From: Corbicula japonica
Lineage: Eukaryota > Mollusca > Bivalvia > Venerida > Cyrenidae
Length of the DNA stretch: 64,000 nucleotides
Assembly (NCBI GenBank): GCA_038501625.1
Contig: JAZAYU010000931.1
Coordinates: forward strand, 1-64,000
Reading direction: 5' to 3'
In this document: piece after piece, positions 23,006 through 33,400 of the stretch
Numbering within the stretch: the stretch's first letter is position 1
How the letters are laid out: the number at the start of each line of letters is the position of its first letter
Translations under genes and position numbers: made by a program
Notes under the pieces: model-generated
What the model was told of the DNA's origin: nothing
Databases searched by the model: none
Seen by the model: the letters and a program-made list of their open reading frames with translations, nothing else

Positions 23006-23789
23006 GGTAAGACCTGTGTAATAGGCACTATTAAGAATCCAACATCTGATTATATTTTCATCAACTGCTTCATACCACTGACTTGTATGCAAAATTTTAA
23101 TGATTTTCACCGTGTAGTTTTTGAGATTTTTAGCTTTTTTTATTTAAAAAAGTGAGAAAAAACGTGAAAGTATCCAATTTCTTTAATCGGTGACAAAATT
23201 TTTTGTTATTGATAAATTCAACCCTAATTTTTTTACAGTTTATCCAAAATATGTTATATTTTACTAAACCAATTTAAGATATAATATATAAATACAGAAT
23301 TTGTCTTAAAATGACATTTTTTGACCAAATAACTTTAAAAAATGCATTTTTTTTATATTTCACGAGACTAAATTAATGAAAATTGTGCAAAATCCTGATT
23401 GGTGCAATATATCAAACTTTACCATTTTTAAACTATATACCTTAAACAACATTTAAACAAAATTTCAGAGAAGTTTACCGTCCAGTTTTAGAAATTTTCA
23501 AATTGATGACTTGAATAAACACTATTCTGATAGCGAAAACCCCTTTAATCTTGGTTATTTTGTTTATTTTAGTTTAAATCATGAAAATTGTATATTCAAT
23601 GACAGAATTACACAGGAAAAAAAGAAATATGCCAATTATTTAAGCTCTAGGCTTACAAAAAAAAATTAGCTTCCAGTGGGATTTGAACACTGGTCCTCTT
23701 GCTTGATAGAAATCTATTCTAATTTAATACTATAGTTACTTCCCTTGGATACTCTTCTGGATATAGGTATTCATTACACAGGTCTTACC
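23006..23789. mobile_element. 784-bp TIR element between two TTAA sites
   Basis: A perfect 17-bp inverted repeat, GGTAAGACCTGTGTAAT, begins at 23006 and returns in reverse complement ending at 23789. TTAA flanks both sides (23002-23005 and 23790-23793). TTAA duplication is the piggyBac signature, but the ends do not begin with CCC as classical piggyBac does, so superfamily is uncertain. No ORF. Near the right end (about 23676-23720), GGACCAGTGTTCAAATCCC on the minus strand resembles a tRNA T-arm, a possible pol III promoter remnant. Confidence 0.7.
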
Positions 23790-23959
23790 TTAATCTAAAA
23801 TAATGAAACATATTTAATTTAAAAAGCTTGCTTCACTGGTTATATGAGAACTCGACATTGAGCGCGCGGATTCTTGAGCATACCCATGATAAAAGTGTGT
23901 TTTGTCCTACGTACTGGATCTCGCAGTGGTTTGCATTTCAAGTTAGAACATACAGTACG

Positions 23960-24105
23960 GCCGGACATGACTTTTACGTTTTTCCTGTACTCTATTTTTT
24001 GTAAATAGGGTGTCTTTTACTTTTAAACTGATAGCATAGGTAAACAAATATACTTTATATACATGTATAACTTTCTTATAAGAACACATATTACGAAACA
24101 CCCTG
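23960..24105 (-). mobile_element. Terminal fragment of the mariner family at 54763-55778
   Basis: The reverse complement begins ACAGGGTGTTTCGTAATATG, continues TCTTATAAGAAAGTTA and ends near AGTACAGGAAAAACGTAA. The same order is found in the first 140 bases of the mariner relic at 54763. A TA follows the terminal CCCTG. Only this end is present. Confidence 0.65.
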
Positions 24106-24332
24106 TACACTACACTTTAGGTTGATTAAATCATATACGAATTTGTATTAAGATCAAAACCTATACTACATGCTTTTGATTTAATTGTAGAAGAATTCAC
24201 AGGTAAAACAGCTGGCTGCAAAAACCGCACCTCTGAGTATAACACACGTACATTTAAAAATGTACAACTTAAACAGAACATGCATATTACAGACGAAACA
24301 AAATTCCGGAAACATACAAAAATGCAAAATAA

Positions 24333-24566
24333 ATGTATATATTAAATATATTGCCGAATAAGTATTTCAATAGTTCTTATAATCCAGAAAATTGTGCTGA
24401 CTTTGCACCTCTTGAACGTTATAATAATTCCAAATGTTATGCCTTGTGTGCATTTTTAGAGATGGCTCACATTGGGTGGAAATGTACAAACACTGAGCAA
24501 TGTTTAACGGTATATGAAAAGTCTATGGAAACCGGCAACCTTATGAAAATAATTAGGTCACGGTAA
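24333..24566 (+). other. Unassigned 77-codon ORF, doubtful exon
   Basis: The ORF reads NPENCADFAPLERYNNSK and later ALCAFLEMAHIGWKC, with a composition that could be protein. It is preceded within a few bases by an acceptor-like TTTCAATAG at about 24365-24373 and ends in a stop. I do not recognise it and see no partner exon. It sits between repeat blocks and could be a relic of a mobile element. Confidence 0.2.
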
Positions 24567-24599
24567 AGCATATATTGTTTCTAACAATAAATTATGGTG

Positions 24600-25160
24600 T
24601 TCTACATGAATGAACTTTTTTTTCACTTTTAAGGAAGTATGCTTGTTTGGACCATTTTTTTCAAAATATTCAGATGGTTTTCATAATTTGCATGCTGAAA
24701 GATATTTCAATACCAAGCATGAAAATGTAAAAAAAAGTGGGGGTCACCGTACATTTTTTTGAGATATTTGAATATTTAACACACCACCTATATTGAAAAA
24801 ATGGACACAAATAACAGTATGAAAAATGGGGGTTACATAAAATAATTTGTTAATTTATATATTTAACACAACCAATGAATTAAATGAATATTTATTTTAT
24901 CACCAAATAGTTTATTTTATCATATAAATTAATTATTTACACATTTCAAGTGTTGAAAATATTGTAAATCATCCTCACAAAGAGGTAGACAAAGTTTTCA
25001 TGCAGTACGTTTTAACAATATGTAAAAAAGGCATATTGTCCAACAAAACAACTAAATTTTACATTCCAGACTATTCATATTTTTTAAAATTTTGAGTATG
25101 TAAGAGATCATGACTTAGACTAAAAATATAAATGAAGAAATTGATAGGTCACCGTGCTAA
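24600..25160 (-). repeat. Inner end of the right arm of the inverted duplication
   Basis: GGGGTCACCGTAC (about 24741-24753) and AGGTCACCGTGCT (about 25145-25157) are reverse complements of the CGGTGACCCC words at 18749 and 19121. The 25145 copy continues AAATTTTT as expected of the left-arm block ending GAAGCACGGTGACC. The arm is interrupted by the element at 25172-26862 and resumes beyond it. Confidence 0.5.
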
Positions 25161-25171
25161 ATTTTTATGCT

Positions 25172-26862
25172 CCCCCCGAAATTCGGGGGAGCATATAGTT
25201 GTCGCTTTGTCCGTCCGTCCGTCCCGTTCGTCCGTTCGTTCGTCCGTCCGTCCGTCCGTCATAATATTGTCCGGACAATTACACAAAAACTATGAGAGGT
25301 ATCAAGACTAAACTTCATAGGTAGTTAGATCTCGTTGAGGAGCAGTGCAGTGCACAAGAACTATAACTCTTGCTTTATTCATTTTTGAGTTATTGCCCTT
25401 TGAAATTTCTCATACTTACTTTTTGTCCGGGGCATATCTCCCAAAGTCTAAGAGTTATGAAGTTGAAACTTCATAAGTAGATAGATCTCAATGAGGAGCA
25501 GTGCAGTGCACAAGAACCATAACTCTTGCTTTATTCATTTTTGAGTTATTGCCCTTTGAAATTTCTCATACTTACTTTTTGTCCGGGGCATATCTCACAA
25601 AGTATAAGAGTTATGAAGTTGAAACTTCATAAGTAGATAGATCTCAATGAGGATCAGTGAAGTGCACAAGAACCATAACTCTTGCTTTATTCATTTTTGA
25701 GTTATTGCCCTTTGAAATTTCTCATACTTACTTTTTGTCCGGGGCATATTTCACAAAGTATAAGAGTTATGAAGTTGAAACTTCATAAGTAGATAGATCT
25801 CAATGAGGAGCAGTGCAGTGCATAAGAACCATAACTCTTGCTTTATTCATTTTTGAGTTATTGCCCTTTCAAATTTCTCATACTTACTTTTTGTCTGGGG
25901 CATATCTCACAAAGTATAAGAGTTATGAAGTTGAACCTTCATAACTAGATAGATCTCAGGGAGGAGCAGTGCAGTGCACAAGAACCATAACTCTTGCTTT
26001 ATTCATTTTTGAGTTATTGCCCTTTGAAATTTTTCATACTTCCTTTTTGTCCAGGGCATATCTCACAAAGTATAAGAGTTATGAAGTTGAAACTTCATAA
26101 GTAGATAGATCTCAATGATGAGCAGTGCAGTGCATAAGAACCATAACTCTTGCTTTTATTGATTTTTGATTTATTGCCCTTTGAAATTTCTCTTACTTAG
26201 TTTTATCTGGTGCATATCTCACAAAGTATAAGTAATTTCTCTTACTTATTTTTGTCCAGGGCATATCACACAAAGTATAAGAGTTATGAACTTGAAACTT
26301 CATAAGTAGAATGAATTCGTTGAGGAGCAGTGCAGCACACAAGAACCATAACTCTTGCTTTATTCATTATAGAGTTAATGCCCTTTGAAATTTACCATAC
26401 TTACTTTTTGTCCGGGGCATATCTCACAAAGTATAAGAGTTAGGAAGTTGAAACTTCATAAGTAGATAGATCTCAATGAGGAGCAGTGCAGTGCACAAGA
26501 ACCATAAATCTTGCTTTATTGATTTTTTATTTATTTCCCTTTGAAATTTCTCTTACTTAGTTTTATCTGGTGCATATCTCACAAAGTATAAAAGTTTCTG
26601 AACTTGAAACTTCATAAGTAGAATGATCTCAATGCGGAGCAGTGCAATGCACAAGAACCATAACTCTTGCTTTATTCATTTTTGAGTTAGTGCCCTTTGA
26701 AATTTCTCATTTTTTTTTGTCTTATTTTTGTACAATATTGTAAAATGCTTTCTGTTTGAATCGTAAAGGAAACTTTCAAATACAATATCTTTCTTACAAA
26801 TTCTTCCTGTTCTAACAAAAAAGTATTTGTGACAAAGCGGCGTTGGGGAGCATAACCCGTCT
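25172..26862. mobile_element. GCTCCCC-ended element with a 157-bp tandem array
   Basis: The left end is itself a hairpin (ATGCTCCCC, then GAAATTC, then GGGGGAGCAT). The right end carries GGGGAGCAT at about 26846-26855, giving inverted ATGCTCCCC termini. After a CCGT-rich microsatellite (25208-25260) come about nine units of about 157 bp (25290-26700). Each carries GAGCAGTGCAGTGCACAAG, ACCATAACTCTTGCTTTATT, TTGAGTTATTGCCCTTTGAA and TTTTGTCCGGGGCATATCTC. Some units are shortened. No coding sequence. The element lies inside the right arm of the inverted duplication. Related units occur at 46580-47030. Similar repeats are, from memory, common in bivalve genomes. Confidence 0.8.
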
Positions 26863-27302
26863 CTGACGGCTCTTGTTCAATACGGCTGTCTAATTGATGA
26901 GCATTTCTCTGAAAAAGGCAACAAAAGCAACAAAATATCATCTACATTAAATTTTGCACTTTTTAAATGTTTTACTGACAAATGGTATTAGTAACTTGTT
27001 ATGTTCACTGTCTTTTATAGAGAAAATGATTTGTAGAACATTTTAATGCTCATAAAATTTTATGTAGTGTTAAAAGCTTGAGTTAATGTAGAATTACCCC
27101 ACCCACTTCTTATCATTTTAATGTGTTTTGATAAACATTTATAGAACGATACATGAAGCCACATTTCACTTTTTATATACTAATTATCATCATGCCAAAG
27201 GATGAAGGATATAGATAATATTTTATGTCTTTGTACAACCTTTTTGTATGGCTGTTCATCTGTCTGTCTGTCCCTGACAGTTTGAAACTTAAGTCAATAA
27301 CT

Positions 27303-27700
27303 AAGGAATTTGGAATGATAGTGCCTCTAGCTGGGAGCGAACCCGCACCGTCACGGCGACAGCGCCTAGCCCTGCAATTCTTGCGACGCAACCGATTGAG
27401 CTAACCGGGACAACCCCAAAAAAGGTTGATCGGGTAGCCCTGATATACGTAACAATCACTGCATGACATCGGTAACGGGTTAATTTACTGATAACAGTAC
27501 TGACTATATGTACGGGGAGACTTTTTACGGCCGCCACACTGCACAAATAGCGCTACTGTGAATTTCAAATGATAGTGCCTCTAGCTGGGAGCGAACCCGC
27601 ACCGTCACGGCGACAGCGCCTAGCCCTGCAATTCCTGCGACGCAACCGATTGAGCTAACCGGGACAACCCCAAAAAAGGTTGATCGGGTAGCCCTGATTA
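27303..27700 (-). repeat. Tandem pair of tRNA-derived SINEs
   Basis: On the minus strand, GTTAGCTCAATCGG (A-box-like) and GCGGGTTCGCTCCC (B-box-like) are spaced as in a tRNA. They occur twice, in 27569-27700 and 27315-27440. The more complete unit (27303-27558) also has a body with CAGTAGCGCTATTTGTGCAG, GGCGGCCGTAAAAAGTCTCC and CTGTTATCAGTAAATTAACC (minus strand). The other copy lacks the body. Parts recur at 9010-9110, 34165-34385, 54225-54275 and 57895-57935, so this is an active or formerly active dispersed family. It is not a functional tRNA gene. Confidence 0.8.
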
Positions 27701-28376
27701 ATTTGAAAAAAATCAGCAAAAATGTTTAACATCACAATACAGATGGAGAGAAACAAAACATGGAAATATTGTCACTCCAAGGTGATGGTCAAAGGTCACA
27801 AAAATAAGAACTTTACCCACAATCCTTCATTATGTGTTGTTCTTTAGTGGAATTCAAAATAACTTGCCAAACTTGTGTAATATCACAAAATAAGTCTACA
27901 ACTGGAGATGCATCCATAGAACACAGAAGGCCCCCAATATCAGTTTTGAATATGTAAGTTATGATGACTTGGACCAAAAATAATAATAAAAAATTGATAG
28001 GTCATCATGGAAAAATTTTCAGTTTGGCTGTCTAAATGATGAGCAACTCTTTTAAAAAAATGAACAAAATATCATACAAATTAAATTATTGCTTTTGTAG
28101 GGTTTTAACGACAAATATTAATAGTAGTTTGATAAGTACAAAGTCTTTAATGGAGAAAAAGATTTGCTGAAAGTTTTATGATCCTATAATTTTATTTAAT
28201 GTTAAGAGCATCAGTTAATGCAGAATTACCCCACCCACTTTTATTGTTTAATGTCATCCAATGTGTTGTAATATATAGAATGATAAATTAAAGCCACATT
28301 TTACTAATCGGTAAACATACTACTTGAAATGTTAACTTTTTGTTGTTGTTGTGGAAATGTATGTATATTTTAGCTA

Positions 28377-28640
28377 TTGGAATTCCTTTATTCACAGATT
28401 GCATTAACTTATACACATAAAAGTAACAATATCAATGAGTCTCTTTATTTACAATCAATGCATGGAAAACTTAATTCTAATGAAATAAGTAAGATTTGTA
28501 CAATATACTGCCTGGCTTTATTTCAAAGACAAGAATTAACATGTTTTGCTGAACAAATAAGAAAAATATTAATTATTAAGAATATTAAAATATTAATAAA
28601 GAATTTATTTGAGATGTGTCCTGCTAAAGAATGTAAATAA
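28377..28640 (+). other. Unassigned 87-codon ORF within the duplicated arm
   Basis: The ORF follows an acceptor-like ATATTTTAG and ends in TAA. Its start reads EFLYSQIALTYTHKS. The matching sequence in the left arm (minus strand, about 17770-17500) reads ELLYSQIALN and then meets stops and frameshifts. One arm thus has a frame open where the other is broken. It may be a decayed exon of the duplicated unit. I do not recognise the protein. Confidence 0.25.
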
Positions 28641-29705
28641 AGAATATATAATCTTATATCCACTTTGATTGATCAATCAGTAAAATAAGGGGTATTCAAG
28701 ATAGTCCTTTCAATAGTCATCATGATGAGTGATAAAATGAATAATGAGGAATTTCCTTTTTCAACAGACACTTTCAAAGAATGTATGGGGTTCTGGTGTC
28801 TGTCATTTTTAAAACTTTTTGGCTCATAGGGCTGGGACGGGTAACTGATCATGCGGTTACCAATTGGTGAAATAGAAGAGAAAAAAATCCAAGACACGGA
28901 TTTGACCATAGTTTATGTCTTATAAAGCAGGAAACCACCAGGATTCTTACTTGGGATCATTGACTAACTGTAATGCTTTACCAACACGGAAAATGAAGCT
29001 GTCTGATTTATATTTAGGCTCTATTTCAATAGATTCATTTAAATTATCAATTCCAATGCTACAGATTTGATTCTAAACAGCTAAACTACCACATTTGTGC
29101 TGACAAATATTCTGGAGCTTTGCGCAAAGGTCTTGCTAGTATATTTCAAATTTGACCTAAACTTGCAATCTTTTAGACACAAATTTTATAAAATGAGGTC
29201 AGAGGTGGTTCTTATAAGTTGGCCTCGGACCCACAAGTAGCAGAGTGACAGCAAGATATGGAGATCTGCATTTGCATTTCAAAATGTCAACAAATTTTTT
29301 AACAAACTGCCAAATAAACTAACCCAAAAACTGGTTAAAAACTTACCAGTTTCCACTGTGATCAGGTAATGACTGTTCATAATTTACAAACCAAGTCCCT
29401 CATTCCTGAATGATGTAATAAGCCAGTGGTAATTAGCAAATACTCAGAGCTAATGTAAACTATTTACAACATTGCTCGGTATTAAATTCATTACCATCCA
29501 GCCAGTCTGCCTCAAAATATTGGTTTTTCTGCAATCAATTTCCAAATTTTCGTCCTTGAAAACAGGTTGACCTTTGTGAGCATTGAAATCACTTGCTGTG
29601 AAAATCAATATTTTCCCGGTCTAAACGTTCTATACCTGTAAACAAGATTTAGCTTTCCATGCAATGAACATGCAATGAGCTAAATAAACCAAACGGATAA
29701 AGACA

Positions 29706-30424
29706 TTCTTTAAATATTAAGTTCGAGGATAATTTGTCTTTCGTAAATGTATAGGCACTAACATCAGTGTTAGATAAGACGCTTGCATTTATATTGATTT
29801 CGTATATGGAAAATAAACATGCGCTTCACTAATGTTGATCAGAGACGTTGCTGTACGAACAGTCGTAAAATTTAAAACCAAAAAAGAGCAAACATTAGTG
29901 AATAGTGAACATTTTACAATTAACATAGATCTTACTTTACATATTTTTGATGGTCAGTGTGATTAAAGAAGTTTATTATGAATCTAAATAGTTTTACGAC
30001 CTACTGTAACCATGGTTACACTACCGAAAAATGGAAACAATCCAGACCCCTTAAATAATGAACTTTATTCTTGCACTAGGAGGCTATGAGGTAAAACAGT
30101 ATTCAAATGCAGTTTATAAGCATGCTTACAATAGTCTCTTCCCCTCCACCTATTTATCCACGTAATTGTTCGTATAATTGAATCTGTTTTTATTCCTATT
30201 TTTATTCTTCAAATTCTTCTCCTTGAGCAGTATGTTTAAGTAATGTCGTAGCAGTATATGAAGTCCGTCAACGTGTTGCGTTTTCAGTTAATTACGGACA
30301 AGTATTTAAACAAATGTACAAATTATTTATCTAGGTACTGGATGAAGTGTATTTTTCAAGTGTCCGACTTCTTAAATATTTGTCTTCCTCCGTAATAAAA
30401 TAGTTGAACGTTATATCATTGCAA
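29706..30424. other. 3' flank of the minus-strand family gene
   Basis: No other gene. It contains the probable polyadenylation signals listed separately. Confidence 0.5.
30189..30206 (-). terminator. Candidate polyadenylation signals
   Basis: Two AATAAA hexamers on the minus strand (30206-30201 and 30194-30189) lie about 220-235 bases past the TAA of the gene ending at 30425. Their spacing and strand suit the 3' end of that transcript. Confidence 0.5.
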
Positions 30425-33400
30425 TTACAAAGGTGTGTCGTCGAATTTTTTAGTAAATATACCAGCGGTTTGAATAAATTCAACGATACTATCAACGGCT
30501 AAATCATTCAATTTAGATCTGTAGATAGATTTGGAATGCATGCCAACGCGAAAGACGCCACCGAAATCCATACTTTCATCTTTACTCTGTTCAAGTTCAG
30601 CTTGCAATTCGGATTCTTTCATTCTGTAGTAAACGACTGCTGCAATTAGCTTTGGTTCAAGAACTCCTGAAATATAAAATAAATATAATTATGTTTGTAA
30701 ACGCCATTCAATCGATAACCAATGACTTATTTATAAATGATACGGTACCGGGAATCAAACCGCTAAGGGGAAGAACCTAACTAGAAAATGAATCACAGTT
30801 ATTTTGTTCTTTTCTCCCTGAACTTTGCATCCACATTAGATGACTGTCTGGCATGCTCATTAACAATCATAATTAATATTTTTATATTATAATTAAACGG
30901 TTTAAGAACCATCCAACAATTCAGTATTGAAACGAAGCAACTATTTTGCAGAACTTAGAAAGAAACGAACCAGTTTAAATGTTTGTGCAAATATGTGAAA
31001 CATGTTCTACATGTAACTGTTTAATTACCCTATCTTTTTTGTAACATCATGGGTCCCTATCTACTATGTGGTGAGGGTTAAGGTTAAGGGGATAGAATTA
31101 GTAGTTTTAACAAAATAAATCTTGTTACAAAGTTCCAAGAGAATTAAATAAATCCTAAATAAGTTATTACCAAACCTGAAAACTTTAACTGATTATGTAA
31201 ACTTTTATCTCTATGTAAATCCCGTTGTCATCAGTTACGTCCTTAGTAGTAGTTTTGACAGAAAATATTGTTACGAAATTCCGAGAAAAAGTTAAAACCT
31301 AAGAAAGCTTTACCAAAATTAAAAAAAAAATAATGCAAATGTAATGCGTGGGCATTTCCATTACAGCCATCTGGTGCAGTCAAACTAAGCGTGCAATATT
31401 TTTATATTTGTCGTGTAGGTTGCTTATAAAGTTCCATTTTCATCTATTCCTACAAAATTAATTTCCAAAACGGCATGGTAAATAGTGACCCGAGGGCCTC
31501 AGTTTTGATTATATATTGTTGAAGAAGACCTTTAGGAAATGCACTAAACAACAATATGAGCACTCTAGTACGTGTAAGTTGTGAATAAATGATTTTTTTT
31601 ACTTTTTTCATTTACTTCTTTTGTTATTACAACAAGAATTCTCATATCTTGATTTTTATAAGAATTTAAGTCTTACCTTTGAAATCTTTCATGACAGCCT
31701 GTTCGATGGTTGGCTTTCTAAAATAGTATTTGGCAAAATCAGAACTATCCCTACTTATCAACAAAGGGGTGTCTATAAGACATGTCTTTTGACTGCATCT
31801 GCTCGTTATCAGGTCTATGCCTCTGCATTTCAATTTTGTGCTTACGAGTGTCATCACCTCAAGCGCGGCAGTTTCTGCAGAAAACCTGTGTGGACTATAC
31901 AACTGAACTGCAACGAAAATAATTGTTTATAAAGAATATAAATTATATGATAGCTCATCTTGTTTTTCGAACACCTTAGCTTAGATGAAACGTTTAAATT
32001 TTACCAGATCTACCCTATCCTATCCTACTCTACCTTACCCTACCATACCCTATTCTGGTCTGGTCTTGTCCTGTGTTGTCGATCTTATCTTCTCTTGTCC
32101 AACTTTATCATCTTGTCTCTAATCATATCTAATCTAATCTGTGCTGCGCTGCCCCGTCCCGTCCCATCAACTCCCTCCCTCCCTCTCTCCCTCCCATTCC
32201 ATCCCATCTTCCCGCCCGCCCGCCCGCCCGCCCGCCCGTCCGTCCGTCCGTCCCTCCGCCCGTCCGTCCGTCCGTCCGTCCGTCCGTCCGTCCATCCATC
32301 CATCCATCCATCCATCCAGTCTGTCTTTTTAACTATTGTTATTTTTAACAGTTTAAGTATATTGTTTATTATCAAACCTCTGACGAGATTCCGAGAGTAT
32401 TTCAAGCCGTTTTAGCAATAACTTAAAATACTTCTCAAGTCTTAAAGTATTGACATATATTGAACAAAATCCTTAATTAAGCAGAGTGATAAAACTCGCT
32501 TCACTGTTTAAGACTAAAGGTATAGTATGGGTAATAAAATTAACTTTTTCATTATTTAATAGAATTACATGAATTATTAATTTAAAAAAATACCTCGAAC
32601 CGTCTTCCTATGTTTCATCATCTGTATCTCTAAATTCAAACTCTCGATTTTACTTTTGTGTTCTTTGATTTCCTTCATGAGTATTTCTTTTTCAGCTAAA
32701 TTTGATTTATGTTTGTAGAAATCAGTTAAATTCTTGTCTTCACATGTTTGAGTCGCATTGTCAACTGTTTTCACTTCTTGGTTTTCTCTCGTTGAAGTTT
32801 GTTTAGACGAATTTAAAACTTGCGATACATTTTGTCCAGGAGTTGTATCTTTGTCTGTAGAGTCAACTTCTTGATTTCCTGCAGATGCTGTTTTTCTAGC
32901 CGGTGTGCGCTGCATGTTGATGGTTACGTCTTTACCAGATTCAATGGCCATGCGATTTTCGCAGTCAGAGTGATCTTTTTCTTTTATGTTTTGGTTTGTT
33001 CTTAGCCTCCCGGTATTCTTGGTGACTGTCTTGTTTATATTTAAGTTTTTTAACAAATTAACTGTTTCTTCGCTCTCTGTCTGCACTCCAACATTGATCA
33101 TACCGTTGCTTTGACATTCCATCTGTAACTGGCCTATCTGTTGTATGTACAATTCTTCTTTTTTCTTCAGAATATGTATTTCTTCTTTCTGCATATCACA
33201 TTGCTTCATGCAAAATGCTATGTCTTTTTTTAAGCTCTCAATCGATAACTTGCGAAAGTCTTTTTCGCAATCCCATTCATCTGTGTGATACTTGTTTACC
33301 GCTAAATCCGTTTGACAATTGTCCGTGACATCAATGTAGCAGGACAATTTTTCAACAATGAAATTTAAGCAGTTTCTAACAGCGTTTATCATAATCGCCT

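Larger units (their letters stand above)
26863..29705 (-). repeat. Right arm of the inverted duplication
   Basis: Read on the minus strand from 29705 downward, this follows the left arm block by block (see 11690-19200). It has no retrotransposon at the equivalent place, so it preserves a version without that insertion. About 300 bases (29040-29340) between the flanking blocks have no counterpart in the left arm. An additional internal duplication is visible: 26930-27170 and 28020-28330 are diverged direct copies, both containing AGAATTACCCCACCCACTT. The SINE pair at 27303-27700 is a later insertion. Confidence 0.7.

Noticed and set aside
25290..26700. Regular repeats considered as a CRISPR array
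   Set aside because: The units are head-to-tail 157-bp copies without unique spacers, in a eukaryotic context.
32085..32415. ORFs rich in Arg/Pro/Ser and in Asp/Gly/Arg/Thr
   Set aside because: They come from CCGT/CCAT tetranucleotide runs inside an intron of the minus-strand gene.
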